Shown here piece by piece: positions 19,852-28,618 of a DNA stretch of 64,000 nucleotides. Under the pieces are notes generated by a model that was not told the origin of the DNA, ran no database searches, and saw only the letters and a list, made by a program, of their open reading frames with translations. How positions within the stretch are numbered: position 1 is the stretch's first letter; each line of letters opens with the position of its first letter. The translations under genes and the position numbers were made by a program. This stretch comes from Pseudoalteromonas ulvae UL12 (GTDB lineage Bacteria > Pseudomonadota > Gammaproteobacteria > Enterobacterales > Alteromonadaceae). The stretch spans positions 1-64,000 of the forward strand of contig NZ_AQHJ01000019.1 of assembly GCF_014925405.1 (NCBI RefSeq), given 5' to 3'.

Positions 19852-20178
19852 TTATTCCACCGCTAAAGGTACGATTGTATCAGCACATTTAGTTTTAACT
19901 GTTTTAGGATACCAAATAGGTGCGATAACGTTCGCGGCACTGCCTGCTAAACCGTTAATAAAAGACAGTTGAGTTTCAACACTTTGCCACTGCCCACCAT
20001 CACAGTTATCCTTTAAATTGACCGGCTCTGAACCTTCATATAATGCAAGTGCGAAGTTGTGATGCCATTGCTCTTTGGCTGCTTGATTGCTTTGTGCTGT
20101 GCCATTATCAAAGTGAATACTGGTGCAGCCAGTTGCTACACTCAAACACGCAGCTAACAAAACCGTTTTAGTTTGCAT
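19852..20178 (-). CDS. Bor-like lipoprotein (second of tandem pair)
   Basis: The 108-residue protein has a lipobox signal (LLAACLSVATGC, lipidated Cys at about 18). The body carries HHNFALALYEGSEPVNL, a DNCDGG cysteine and QLSFINGLAGSAANVIAPIW, ending in a KTKCA cysteine. The pattern HH-F ... C-GG ... F-NGL ... C matches the lambda Bor / Iss lipoprotein family. It overlaps the upstream paralogue by 11 bases, with GGAGG before ATG. Likely outer-membrane exposed; function in this organism is unknown. Confidence 0.7.
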   Translation of the reverse strand: MQTKTVLLAACLSVATGCTSIHFDNGTAQSNQAAKEQWHHNFALALYEGSEPVNLKDNCDGGQWQSVETQLSFINGLAGSAANVIAPIWYPKTVKTKCADTIVPLAVE

Positions 20179-20494
20179 TGTTTGCCTCCATTACTACTGA
20201 GCTTTGACTGTCACACCATACTTTCACTGTGTGAGGCGAATAAATACCAAGAGTGATTAAGCTTAAAGCACCATCACCAAAAGTGGCTTGCGATTGCATT
20301 TGTAACACTTTACCAGCTCCACAAACCGATTTCACATCGACACGCTGCTCACCGACTAATCCCCACAAGAAAAAAGGACGACTCTCTTGATGGGTTGGTT
20401 TTTCTGTTATTTTAGCGATACGCTCAGGCTGTATCGTCACCGACGAACATCCAGCTAACGCCACAAACAAACTTGCTGTCATCAGCTTTTTCAT
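20168..20494 (-). CDS. Bor-like lipoprotein (first of tandem pair)
   Basis: The 108-residue protein starts MKKLMTASLFVALAGCSSVT (lipobox LAGC). It contains QRVDVKSVCGAGKVLQMQSQ and GDGALSLITLGIYSPHTVKV followed by WC, a very Bor-like ending (compare FITLGIYTP in lambda Bor). The start at 20492-20494 follows GGGGTAAG; the longer in-frame N-terminus has no signal peptide logic. It is co-transcribed with the second copy. Confidence 0.75.
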   Translation of the reverse strand: MKKLMTASLFVALAGCSSVTIQPERIAKITEKPTHQESRPFFLWGLVGEQRVDVKSVCGAGKVLQMQSQATFGDGALSLITLGIYSPHTVKVWCDSQSSVVMEANNAN

Positions 20495-20683
20495 CTTACT
20501 TACCCCACGAATGTTGATTGCTCGCAGTGTAATCGTTTCGTACCGATGCAACAGTAAGAAAGTGTTAGTGAATTGTAGTGTGTTGAATAAAAACAAAAAT
20601 TTAACATGTATATACAAGAAAACATTGATCTTTTATGATGTAGCTGGCTAAACCAAAAGGCAATAGCGTAGCAAAGCACCCTT

Positions 20684-21349
20684 CTATATTAAATCGATCT
20701 CGCAAGTAGCCAGAAGCTGCCCTTGCAACAAGACCTGAAGTCGATCTCCTGACATTAACTGCCCGACGCCTTTCGGAGTTCCCGTTAACACGATATCACC
20801 TGGATGTAAGGTAAAATATTGGCTAATTTCCTTCAGCAAGAGTGGGATTGAAAAGACCATCAACGATGAACTTGCTTGTTGGCGAATGGCATCATTGATA
20901 CTGAGCGAAAACATAAGCTCGTTGAAATGTGTTGTTGGAGCAACGGGAACAAATGGGCTGATAATACAGCTGTTATCATACGCCTTTGCTTTTTCCCATG
21001 GGTGGCCACTTTCCTTTAAGCGTGATTGCAACTCGCGTAGGGTTAAATCAAGCCCAACACCCACACCTGCAATCTGTTGATGTAGATTTATCTCTGTCTC
21101 TGATGTGATAGTCTGCCCGATTAATAACGCCAACTCAGCCTCGTAGTGATGCGCACCTAAACGATTTGGCAACTTAACGTTATTCTCCATCGACACTAAA
21201 CTACTATTTGGCTTAATAAATAAGAGTGGTTCTGTAGGTATTTCATTATTAAGTTCTTGAGCATGCTCGACATAATTTCGCCCGACACACACCACCTTAC
21301 CCGCTTTAAACGCTATATTTTGACCATTATCCCAATGTAAATTCATCAT
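20684..21349 (-). CDS. Fumarylacetoacetate hydrolase-family protein, YcgM-like
   Basis: The protein is about 221 residues and has the FAH fold signature: KVVCVGRNYVEHAQEL, LFIKPNSSLV, the metal-binding AHHYEAELALLIG (His-x-Glu-x-Glu type, residues about 70-76) and DIVLTGTPKGVGQL. Members act as C-C bond hydrolases or oxaloacetate decarboxylases/tautomerases on 2-keto acids. Length is close to E. coli YcgM (219). Several ATG codons are in frame; I favour 21349, six bases after GAGAG, but 21361 and 21346 are possible. Confidence 0.9.
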   Translation of the reverse strand: MMNLHWDNGQNIAFKAGKVVCVGRNYVEHAQELNNEIPTEPLLFIKPNSSLVSMENNVKLPNRLGAHHYEAELALLIGQTITSETEINLHQQIAGVGVGLDLTLRELQSRLKESGHPWEKAKAYDNSCIISPFVPVAPTTHFNELMFSLSINDAIRQQASSSLMVFSIPLLLKEISQYFTLHPGDIVLTGTPKGVGQLMSGDRLQVLLQGQLLATCEIDLI

Positions 21350-21445
21350 ACTAACTCTCATTTGAAAACCAGAACATCAGTTTACAATACACTCCTTATC
21401 ACGCTTAATTTAATTGCATGATAACCAGCATTTTTACAACGCATA

Positions 21446-21475
21446 AAAAAGCCGCTGATCATTCAGCGGCATTTT
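21446..21475 (-). terminator. Terminator of the ABC-M1 operon
   Basis: GCCGCTGA / TCAGCGGC is a perfect 8-bp stem with a TCAT loop, flanked by A and T runs. It lies just after the stop of the M1-permease gene. Confidence 0.85.
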
Positions 21476-21481
21476 TCTCGC

Positions 21482-24400
21482 TTAAAGCTTTTTAATGTTA
21501 TCGCCGCTATCACGATCAACCAGTTTGATAAACGGATCGACACCTGCGTAAAGTGGCTTTTCTTTCACCTTTAATTCAATAACATTAGTACCCGATTGGA
21601 TTGCGTGCTTTTTCAAATACAAAACTGGATTATCAGCTGTTAAATCATCAGGATCGGCGCTAAACAAACCAATATCAATGCTATCACTGAATGGCACTTC
21701 TGTTTCCTGACCTTGTCCATCAGCACGCTGCAACTTAGCCTCAACAGTCATTGCGACATTATAATACCCATTTTCATCCGCTTGCTCAGCGATCACAACT
21801 TCTGTTGTTTTAAGATCGTATAACGTGATGTGTTCAAATAGATTGCTGACAAACTGCTGTTCTTGTTCATTCGTATCTTGATTGATGTAACGAACTAAGT
21901 CGACCGTCGTTGGGTATGGCGCACTCTGATATTTATATTCTTGTAGAAACCCTTGAAGTGCTTTATTTAAGCGGGCTTCACCTAAGCGATCTTTGAGTGA
22001 CATCATCACCACTGAGCCTTTACGGTAATGGATATATTGCTGATTTTCGCTACGCATCAATGGCATTTCTTCCAAAAACTCCACTGTGCGGCCACGTAAA
22101 TAACGATCCAGCTCATATTTTAAGAATTTACGAATTTTATCTTCGCCATATTTCTTTTCCATCACCATCAATGCACTGTACTGAGACAAGCTTTCTGAAA
22201 TAATCGCACTGCCTTGGACATTAGCGGCTCCGACTTGATGTCCCCACCATTGGTGAGCAACTTCATGTGCGGTGACGTAATAAACCGGGTCAATATTTTC
22301 AGGGTCGCGTAAATCGGTGATAAAGCCAATTTTTTCTGAGTAAGGCACTGTATTAGCAAAGCTTTGTGCAAACGTTTGATAACCTGGAAACTCAATAATA
22401 CGCATCTGTTTATGCTGGTAAGGGCCAAAGTTCAATGTAAAGTAGTCAATCGAATCACGTACAGACTCAATCATACGATCAATATTCATATGGTGGTCTT
22501 TGTGATAATACACTTCAATATCGATCCCCTGATATTGTTCATGTTTGCGTTCTAATTTTGCTGACATCACAGAGTAGAAGTTCACCATTGGCGCATCCAT
22601 TTTATAATGGAAAGTCCGGCGACCCTCTTTAACCGTCTCTGACTGCAAATAGCCCGGCGCTATGGCAAATTGATCTTCAGCTGTAGTAACCGTCGCTTCA
22701 AACTCAATGAACCCCACTCCTTTACCAAAGAAGCTTTCATTATAATACGCTGTGTCTTCGAGTTTATTAGCACGCTGTAGAGGCTCTAGATCATGTTGAC
22801 GACGCTTGTGGCGATCAGTCAGCTGATAACTATTTACGTAACCAAAATTAGGAAAAATCTCATAGTTATTTAGAAATGTGCCATTTTCGACTAATTTAAC
22901 GTCCTCTCCTGCATCGGCAAATCCGTTATTTTCACGTTTGGAAATTAGCAAACCTTGGCGTTGCTCACCGGGTAATAACGGCTGTTCAAACTCAAACCAT
23001 GCTAAGTTAAATTGCTCATCATGCTCAACGAGTTTACCGCCGTCAATTTGTACATCCCATTGCATTGTATTACTACTCGGGCGGGACACCAAAAAGCGCT
23101 CTATAACTTGCTCTGAGGTATTTTTAACGACGATTTTTGCCTCTGCAGATAACTTACGCTGATACGGATAGATATCAACATTTACATTAGTGGCAATAAT
23201 TGTTGGGATCTGTGCATCTTTGTATTGCACATATTTTTTCTCATAATCGGCTTGCAGTTGCTCACGATCATCTTGCACCATAAACTCATTCAGTACCCGC
23301 GTGTTGTAATGAATGTAACTTCCCGAAGCAATAAATACAGCGACACTTGCAGCAACTGCTAACTTACCCGGTAAAGCTAATTGGTACCCTAGCTGACTAA
23401 AGCGTACTTTCAATGGTTGTGATGGACCTCGATGCCATAGCGCATAACCAAGTACGCCTAAAATCACCGTAAACGCTCCCCAGTACAATAAATACCAAGA
23501 ATGAGCCGTTAAATAAGTACCAAAGCCATTAATATCAGAATATAAGACTGTCGGTGCCTGACCAAAATGGAACATATTATGACTAAAACCAAAATTACTC
23601 AGCACAATTGTGCTAATGATGTATAAGACAAATAACATCATGCCGACGTATTTATTTGGGCTGATAATCTGTAAGAAAAACGCCAATACAGCTGTCATAA
23701 ATAATGGGAGTAAATAGACATAACCTAAACGTGCCACATATTGGCTGAGTTCGATATTGCTATATCCTTGAATAAATTGGTTACTGACCGTTACCAGCAT
23801 GCCAAATACATATAACAGCACCATCACCAAGCAAATTGCCACTAATTTTGATAACCAAAATGTGATATTTTTTACTGGCATAGAATCAATAATATCGCCC
23901 ATCCCAGAGCTGCGTTCACGCCAAACTATTTCAGCACTGTAGTACGCCAGCACTATCAGCATCAACATGCCTGTTGAGCCAGCAATATGTTCTACCATCA
24001 TTTGTGTTAATGGCCAGTTTGGCGTACCAAACATGCCTGTCGGGTCAACTAAAGGGGCAACTAATAAAAAGACTGTTAGCGCACCAAGAATCAGAAATGG
24101 CGCACTAAATACAACTTGTCTCACTTCAAAACGAGTGCGGTGTAACAACTGGCTGAAAGTATTTTCGCCTTGACTACGATGCTTTAGATTATTACCAAGC
24201 AAGTGGGTAAAATCTGTTTGCACAGTTTTCACTTTTTTGGCTTTTTTCTGTTTTGGTAAGCGCTCTAAGTTTCTAAACCCACCAAATAACGCCATAATCA
24301 CCACGCCTACGACAATCCAAAGCAAGCGGTTTTCAAGTAAAACACCTGACATTTCAATCACCGTATTGTTTTTATCAAACATGGTCCAATAACGGGTGAT

Positions 24401-25063
24401 CTCCCCTAAGGTATTAAATGCAAATGGATCTGCAAGCGCTGCGATAGCACGATATTCTGGCTCTGATAAAAACTGCCCTGATATCGTATACAGAATGAAT
24501 AAACCGACAGCGGAAAGATACACAGCCATCATTGAACGAAAGCGAATCGCTACCGCATAAAAAAAGCACGATAAAACAAACAATGTCGGTAATGATAAGT
24601 AAAAGAAAGCCGTCAGGTAATAGCTTAAATGTGTCTCACCTAAGCGCTCTACATCAACCCAGCCTGTGACACCGCCAATTAAGGTGCCCATTAAAATTCC
24701 TAAAGGCACAAAACTAAATACGGTCAATACCACAGCAAATGAGCCTAAAAAGCGACCAAGTTGATAGGTGGTTGGATTAATTGGCTTGCTATAAAGCAGC
24801 TCTGACATTTTAGAGGTATCGTTGCGAGTTGCAGTGCTGGCCACAAAGTTGACCACCAAAAACATCGCAAACAATCCCATAATGACTAAGGTTTGTGCGA
24901 TTGAAAAAGGGCCGTTATAGAGAACGTTTCCGCCGCCACCTATTTGTACATTCTCACTGACCGTAGCAAAAAAAGTCAGAAAGAAAAAAATCAAACTAGT
25001 GACATAAAATGAAGGCTGACGCACAAAGTAACGCCATTCAAACATAAACATTTTAGTTAACAT
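21482..25063 (-). CDS. ABC permease fused to M1-family aminopeptidase
   Basis: This 1193-residue protein has about twelve membrane segments in the first 600 residues, in two blocks of ABC-2 type, followed by a soluble M1 gluzincin domain. The zinc motif HEVAHQWWGHQ starts at His933; a Glu 20 residues after the second His lies in SESLSQYSALMVMEK. The peptidase domain would sit in the periplasm. The ATPase partner is the next upstream gene, with an 11-base gap. Fusions of this type are known in Alteromonadales and Bacteroidota, but substrate and role are unclear. Confidence 0.92.
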   Translation of the reverse strand: MLTKMFMFEWRYFVRQPSFYVTSLIFFFLTFFATVSENVQIGGGGNVLYNGPFSIAQTLVIMGLFAMFLVVNFVASTATRNDTSKMSELLYSKPINPTTYQLGRFLGSFAVVLTVFSFVPLGILMGTLIGGVTGWVDVERLGETHLSYYLTAFFYLSLPTLFVLSCFFYAVAIRFRSMMAVYLSAVGLFILYTISGQFLSEPEYRAIAALADPFAFNTLGEITRYWTMFDKNNTVIEMSGVLLENRLLWIVVGVVIMALFGGFRNLERLPKQKKAKKVKTVQTDFTHLLGNNLKHRSQGENTFSQLLHRTRFEVRQVVFSAPFLILGALTVFLLVAPLVDPTGMFGTPNWPLTQMMVEHIAGSTGMLMLIVLAYYSAEIVWRERSSGMGDIIDSMPVKNITFWLSKLVAICLVMVLLYVFGMLVTVSNQFIQGYSNIELSQYVARLGYVYLLPLFMTAVLAFFLQIISPNKYVGMMLFVLYIISTIVLSNFGFSHNMFHFGQAPTVLYSDINGFGTYLTAHSWYLLYWGAFTVILGVLGYALWHRGPSQPLKVRFSQLGYQLALPGKLAVAASVAVFIASGSYIHYNTRVLNEFMVQDDREQLQADYEKKYVQYKDAQIPTIIATNVNVDIYPYQRKLSAEAKIVVKNTSEQVIERFLVSRPSSNTMQWDVQIDGGKLVEHDEQFNLAWFEFEQPLLPGEQRQGLLISKRENNGFADAGEDVKLVENGTFLNNYEIFPNFGYVNSYQLTDRHKRRQHDLEPLQRANKLEDTAYYNESFFGKGVGFIEFEATVTTAEDQFAIAPGYLQSETVKEGRRTFHYKMDAPMVNFYSVMSAKLERKHEQYQGIDIEVYYHKDHHMNIDRMIESVRDSIDYFTLNFGPYQHKQMRIIEFPGYQTFAQSFANTVPYSEKIGFITDLRDPENIDPVYYVTAHEVAHQWWGHQVGAANVQGSAIISESLSQYSALMVMEKKYGEDKIRKFLKYELDRYLRGRTVEFLEEMPLMRSENQQYIHYRKGSVVMMSLKDRLGEARLNKALQGFLQEYKYQSAPYPTTVDLVRYINQDTNEQEQQFVSNLFEHITLYDLKTTEVVIAEQADENGYYNVAMTVEAKLQRADGQGQETEVPFSDSIDIGLFSADPDDLTADNPVLYLKKHAIQSGTNVIELKVKEKPLYAGVDPFIKLVDRDSGDNIKKL

Positions 25064-25074
25064 AATCCGCTCCC

Positions 25075-25950
25075 TTAAGCCGCACTACGGTGCTTATGAA
25101 GCGTTGAAAAATAGACGTCTTCTAAGTTGGCGGGTGCTTTTTCAAAGCCCGATGGCGCATCTTCGGCCATTACATGGATAATCGTTTTACCTGCAAATAA
25201 ACGCTTTGAAATCACCGGCATCGCTGCTTCAATTTCTTGCACTTCTTGCTGAGACACCGTTTTGCGCCAAATCTGACCTTGTAACTTATCAGTCAATAAA
25301 ATCGGGTTCCCTTCCAGAATAATTTGTCCCGAAGCTAAAACCGCCATATTAGGACAAAGCTCAGACACATCCTCAACAATATGTGTAGATAGAATAATGA
25401 CTTTTTCTTCGCCCAAGCTTACCAGCAAATTATGAAAACGATTGCGCTCTTCAGGGTCGAGTCCTGCGGTTGGTTCATCAACAATTAATAAATCAGGATC
25501 TCCTAATAGAGCTTGAGCAATCCCAAAACGCTGGCGCATTCCTCCAGAAAAACCACTCACTGCATTTTTTCGATGCTGATATAAATTGGTATGGGCTAGC
25601 AACCCTTCTACGGCTTCTTTTCTCTGGGCTGCATTATGAAGGCCCTTAAGGATCGCCATATGGTCAAGTAGCTCATAAGCACTAATGCGTGGATACACAC
25701 CAAAGTCTTGCGGTAAATAACCTAAGCGCTGGCGTAATGCCTGTGGGTCGTTCAATACATCAACGCCTGCAAAATCAATTTTCCCTTCATCGGCTTGCTG
25801 CAACGTCGAAATAGTACGCATCAGCGATGACTTGCCCGCACCATTTGGACCTAACAGCCCAAACATTCCTTTTGGAATATTTAAATTCACATTATTCAGT
25901 GCTTTAACACCGTTATCATAGGTTTTTGATAAACCTTCAATTTTTAACAT
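25075..25950 (-). CDS. ABC transporter ATP-binding protein
   Basis: The 291-residue ATPase has Walker A GPNGAGKSSL (about 34-43), signature GFSGGMRQRFGIAQALL and Walker B LLIVDEPTAGLDPEE, followed by an H-loop in ILSTHIVEDV. The C-terminal 75 residues are a variable extension as in CcmA/NatA-type subunits. It is the first gene of the two-gene operon with the M1-fused permease. The 255 bases upstream contain no other gene. Confidence 0.94.
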   Translation of the reverse strand: MLKIEGLSKTYDNGVKALNNVNLNIPKGMFGLLGPNGAGKSSLMRTISTLQQADEGKIDFAGVDVLNDPQALRQRLGYLPQDFGVYPRISAYELLDHMAILKGLHNAAQRKEAVEGLLAHTNLYQHRKNAVSGFSGGMRQRFGIAQALLGDPDLLIVDEPTAGLDPEERNRFHNLLVSLGEEKVIILSTHIVEDVSELCPNMAVLASGQIILEGNPILLTDKLQGQIWRKTVSQQEVQEIEAAMPVISKRLFAGKTIIHVMAEDAPSGFEKAPANLEDVYFSTLHKHRSAA

Positions 25951-26205
25951 AATTTCAGCCTCATAGTTTTATTATTGTAAATTTGATTGAGCATATTTCA
26001 CTCTAGAGGTTAAAACGATTTTATAGCTAACACTAAGGGAAGGTGATTAACGGTAAATAAAAATGATGAATGGTACAAAGCGACTCTTAGGGGAATAATA
26101 AGGAAGAGAATGATAAGAGGGATATAAAAAAGCACATGTAATATTCAGAAAAACATGCACTTTTAATATATAAAGATGAACATAATACGAATATGATTCT
26201 TACAG

Positions 26206-26628
26206 CTACGCATAGAGATTCAACGTGCTTTCATGCCCACTTTTATATACTGCGATCAAGCTTTGTTGGTGTGCTTTATGCTCTTTAGCGACAAAAGCTT
26301 GGCGAACATCTTCATTATTTTTGAGGATATACGCTTCAGTTAATGATAATTTGCCATTGTTAAGATTACTCACCGCTTGATAAGTCGCGATAGATTTTTT
26401 GACCTCAACAAATTGCGCCAACTTTTCACCTTGATTAGGCAGACTAGGCTGATTGGGCTCCATCGGGTGCATAATATCATCAGCCCGAAGGTTCATTCGA
26501 GCTTGCGACGAAATATTAACCGTCTCACTCGATGCCATCGCCTTATTATTGACAGGCTGTGTCAGCTGACTAGGTGTTGATGAACCAATCATTGGCAAAT
26601 TAGTTGTCATTGAATTGATATTTATCAT
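26206..26628 (-). CDS. Hypothetical protein
   Basis: I do not recognise this 140-residue protein. It has no signal peptide or membrane segment. The first half is Ser/Thr/Asn/Pro-rich and disordered, and the second half is helical. The SSETVNISSQARMNL phrase (about 33-47) resembles short disordered segments of flagellum-associated proteins such as FlgM, which is weak evidence. The start ATG 26626-26628 follows GGGAG at eight bases and is preferred over the GTG three codons earlier. It is monocistronic. Confidence 0.7.
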   Translation of the reverse strand: MININSMTTNLPMIGSSTPSQLTQPVNNKAMASSETVNISSQARMNLRADDIMHPMEPNQPSLPNQGEKLAQFVEVKKSIATYQAVSNLNNGKLSLTEAYILKNNEDVRQAFVAKEHKAHQQSLIAVYKSGHESTLNLYA

Positions 26629-26817
26629 TCGAGTCACTCCCGTTTCATTGATGTTGATAGCATATAAAAATCATCTGAATAGAAAGTGAACACCGCTCAA
26701 AATTCACTCTATTGAGCGCCTTGTTTAGAGTTATTCATCTAGATTTAATACTTGCGTGTGCTGATTAAGCTCGGTATAAAACGGCTAAACTCAATACAAA
26801 TTAGAAGCGAAAAGCCA

Positions 26818-27495
26818 ATGAAAGATCACCAAAATGTGCCACTGAACGACTTTATCGAATACCCAGTAAACGAAATGCAAACACGAGCGAATGACTTTCT
26901 CGCTAACAGCCAACGTCGCCATTCTATTCGTTCATTTTCCGACAGAGCAGTACCAAAAGAAGTCATCGAAGCATGTATAAAAGCGGCAGGCACTGCGCCA
27001 AGTGGTGCCAATCATCAACCTTGGCATTTTGTGGCAATTAATAGCCAAGATGTGAAACAGAAAATCCGCCAAGCAGCTGAAGATTTAGAGCGTTCTTTTT
27101 ATGAAGGCCGAGCCGGCGAAGAATGGCTGGATGCACTCAAACCATTAGGCACAGATGCCAACAAACCTTACCTAGAGCACGCGCCGTGGTTGATTGCTAT
27201 TTTCAGCCAAAAGAAAGGCGGCATTCACGCCGAAGATAAAAATACCAATTATTATGTCCATGAGAGCGTAGGTATTGCTACAGGATTTTTAATTCAAGCA
27301 CTGCATCATGCTGGTCTAGTAACATTGACACATACACCTAAACCGATGAGCTTTTTAAGTGATATTTGTGGTCGTGACCGTGATAATGAGCGCCCTTATA
27401 TGCTGTTAATTGCAGGCTACCCAGCAGCTGACGCCACAGTGCCAGAACATGCTTTGGTCAAAAAAGACATCGCGGAAATCGCTACTTTTTTATAA
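26818..27495 (+). CDS. Nitroreductase-family protein, iodotyrosine-deiodinase-like
   Basis: The 225-residue FMN enzyme contains RRHSIRSFSDRAVPKEVIEA, then AAGTAPSGANHQPWHFVAIN, and the C-terminal block LIQALHHAGLVTLTHTP followed by YMLLIAGYPAADATVPEHAL. This order and wording matches iodotyrosine deiodinase (IYD) rather than generic NfsA/NfsB. The IYD active-site lid has Glu, Tyr and Lys that grip the tyrosine zwitterion; here FYEGRAGEEW and DANKPYL supply candidates. Such enzymes reductively dehalogenate iodo- and bromotyrosine. The start ATG 26818 is chosen from homology. It is monocistronic and a hairpin follows. Confidence 0.85.
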   Translation: MKDHQNVPLNDFIEYPVNEMQTRANDFLANSQRRHSIRSFSDRAVPKEVIEACIKAAGTAPSGANHQPWHFVAINSQDVKQKIRQAAEDLERSFYEGRAGEEWLDALKPLGTDANKPYLEHAPWLIAIFSQKKGGIHAEDKNTNYYVHESVGIATGFLIQALHHAGLVTLTHTPKPMSFLSDICGRDRDNERPYMLLIAGYPAADATVPEHALVKKDIAEIATFL

Positions 27496-27520
27496 AAATC
27501 AACGTAAAAAGCTGTATATA

Positions 27521-27552
27521 CAAGTAATCAACACATCAGTATTGATTACTTG
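27521..27552. terminator. Hairpin between convergent nitroreductase and RND adaptor genes
   Basis: CAAGTAATCAA (27521-27531) and TTGATTACTTG (27542-27552) form a perfect 11-bp stem with a 10-base loop. A short T-rich stretch follows on the plus strand. It is probably a terminator of moderate strength. Confidence 0.55.
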
Positions 27553-27558
27553 CTACTT

Positions 27559-28614
27559 TTACTGGCGTGCAATTAAATCCCCTACAGCCAAGCCAGAAAT
27601 AACCACAACATGTTGATTATCGACAGATTGCCCAGTACGAATATAACGGCGCTCTAACAAACCGTTATTAACTACCTGAACCATTTCTAATTGCCCATAT
27701 GGGATCACTAATGACGAAGGGATGACTAACTGCTGTTCACGCTGCGCGGGCAACTTAACTTTGCTATACATGCCCGGCATTAATCGCCTATCTTGACTAA
27801 TATCTAACTTGACTAAAAAGCTACGTGCGCTGCTATCAGCAACAGGCACAATTTCGGCAATCGTCGCTGTTGTCATCAATCCTATTGATGCAACCTCAAC
27901 ATCTAACGTTTGGCCAATGCCCAACTGCACCGCTTTTTGCTCACGAACAGAAGCTTCAATTTGCATTGAGGCCGGGTTATAAATAGATAATAACACTTGC
28001 CCAGGGCTTACCATGTCACCCGGCTCGGCCATTCTGTCGACTACTTTCCCATCAATCGGTGACACTATTTGGCTATAAGACAACATCACTTTCGCTTGCG
28101 CCAATCCTTGTTCAGCACGTGTTTTACTGGCACTTAATTGTTCAAAATCTGTTCGCGCTTCATCTAAATCGTTAACAGCAATGAGCCCTTCAGCTTGTAA
28201 CTTCATCGCTCGGGTTAACTGCAAGTGAGCTTGTGTTAATTGTGTATTCACCACTGCTAACTGAGCTTGAGCTTGCGCCACTTGCGTTTGTAACTCGTTA
28301 TCATCCAAGGTCATTAACATATCACCTTGGCGAACTATTTGCCCCGCTCTCACTTTTAAGTCACTGATGGGCGCTAAAATACGACTCGATACTAGTGTAT
28401 TTTGCTGAGCAATAATGGTCGCGGGGACATTTTCTGATTCAGCAACTGGCTGAAAGGTAACCGAGTAGGTGTCTCCTGAAAATTCTGTTTTAGGTAGCAA
28501 CACCTCAGGGGTTATTTTATGGTTAAACAGTCCGGCCATCGCTGCAATCATCACCAACAAGCCAGCTATTGCAATGAGTGGCATCAACCACTTTTTGTTT
28601 ACTGAAACTGTCAC
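27559..28614 (-). CDS. RND efflux periplasmic adaptor
   Basis: The 351-residue membrane-fusion protein has an N-terminal anchor (LMPLIAIAGLLVMIAAMAGL), two lipoyl halves (ISDLKVRAGQIVRQGDMLMT and SPIDGKVVDRMAEPGDMVSP) flanking an alpha-hairpin about residues 105-165, and a beta-barrel. It starts at GTG with AGGAG seven bases before, four bases after the RND pump stop. It is the last gene of the BigR-like operon. No TolC-type gene is nearby. Confidence 0.93.
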   Translation of the reverse strand: MTVSVNKKWLMPLIAIAGLLVMIAAMAGLFNHKITPEVLLPKTEFSGDTYSVTFQPVAESENVPATIIAQQNTLVSSRILAPISDLKVRAGQIVRQGDMLMTLDDNELQTQVAQAQAQLAVVNTQLTQAHLQLTRAMKLQAEGLIAVNDLDEARTDFEQLSASKTRAEQGLAQAKVMLSYSQIVSPIDGKVVDRMAEPGDMVSPGQVLLSIYNPASMQIEASVREQKAVQLGIGQTLDVEVASIGLMTTATIAEIVPVADSSARSFLVKLDISQDRRLMPGMYSKVKLPAQREQQLVIPSSLVIPYGQLEMVQVVNNGLLERRYIRTGQSVDNQHVVVISGLAVGDLIARQ

Positions 28615-28618
28615 ACTC

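Noticed and set aside
20607..20618. TGTATATACAAG as a LexA (SOS) box
   Set aside because: The LexA consensus needs CTGT-N8-ACAG. This motif has only part of one half-site and the adjacent genes are not SOS genes.
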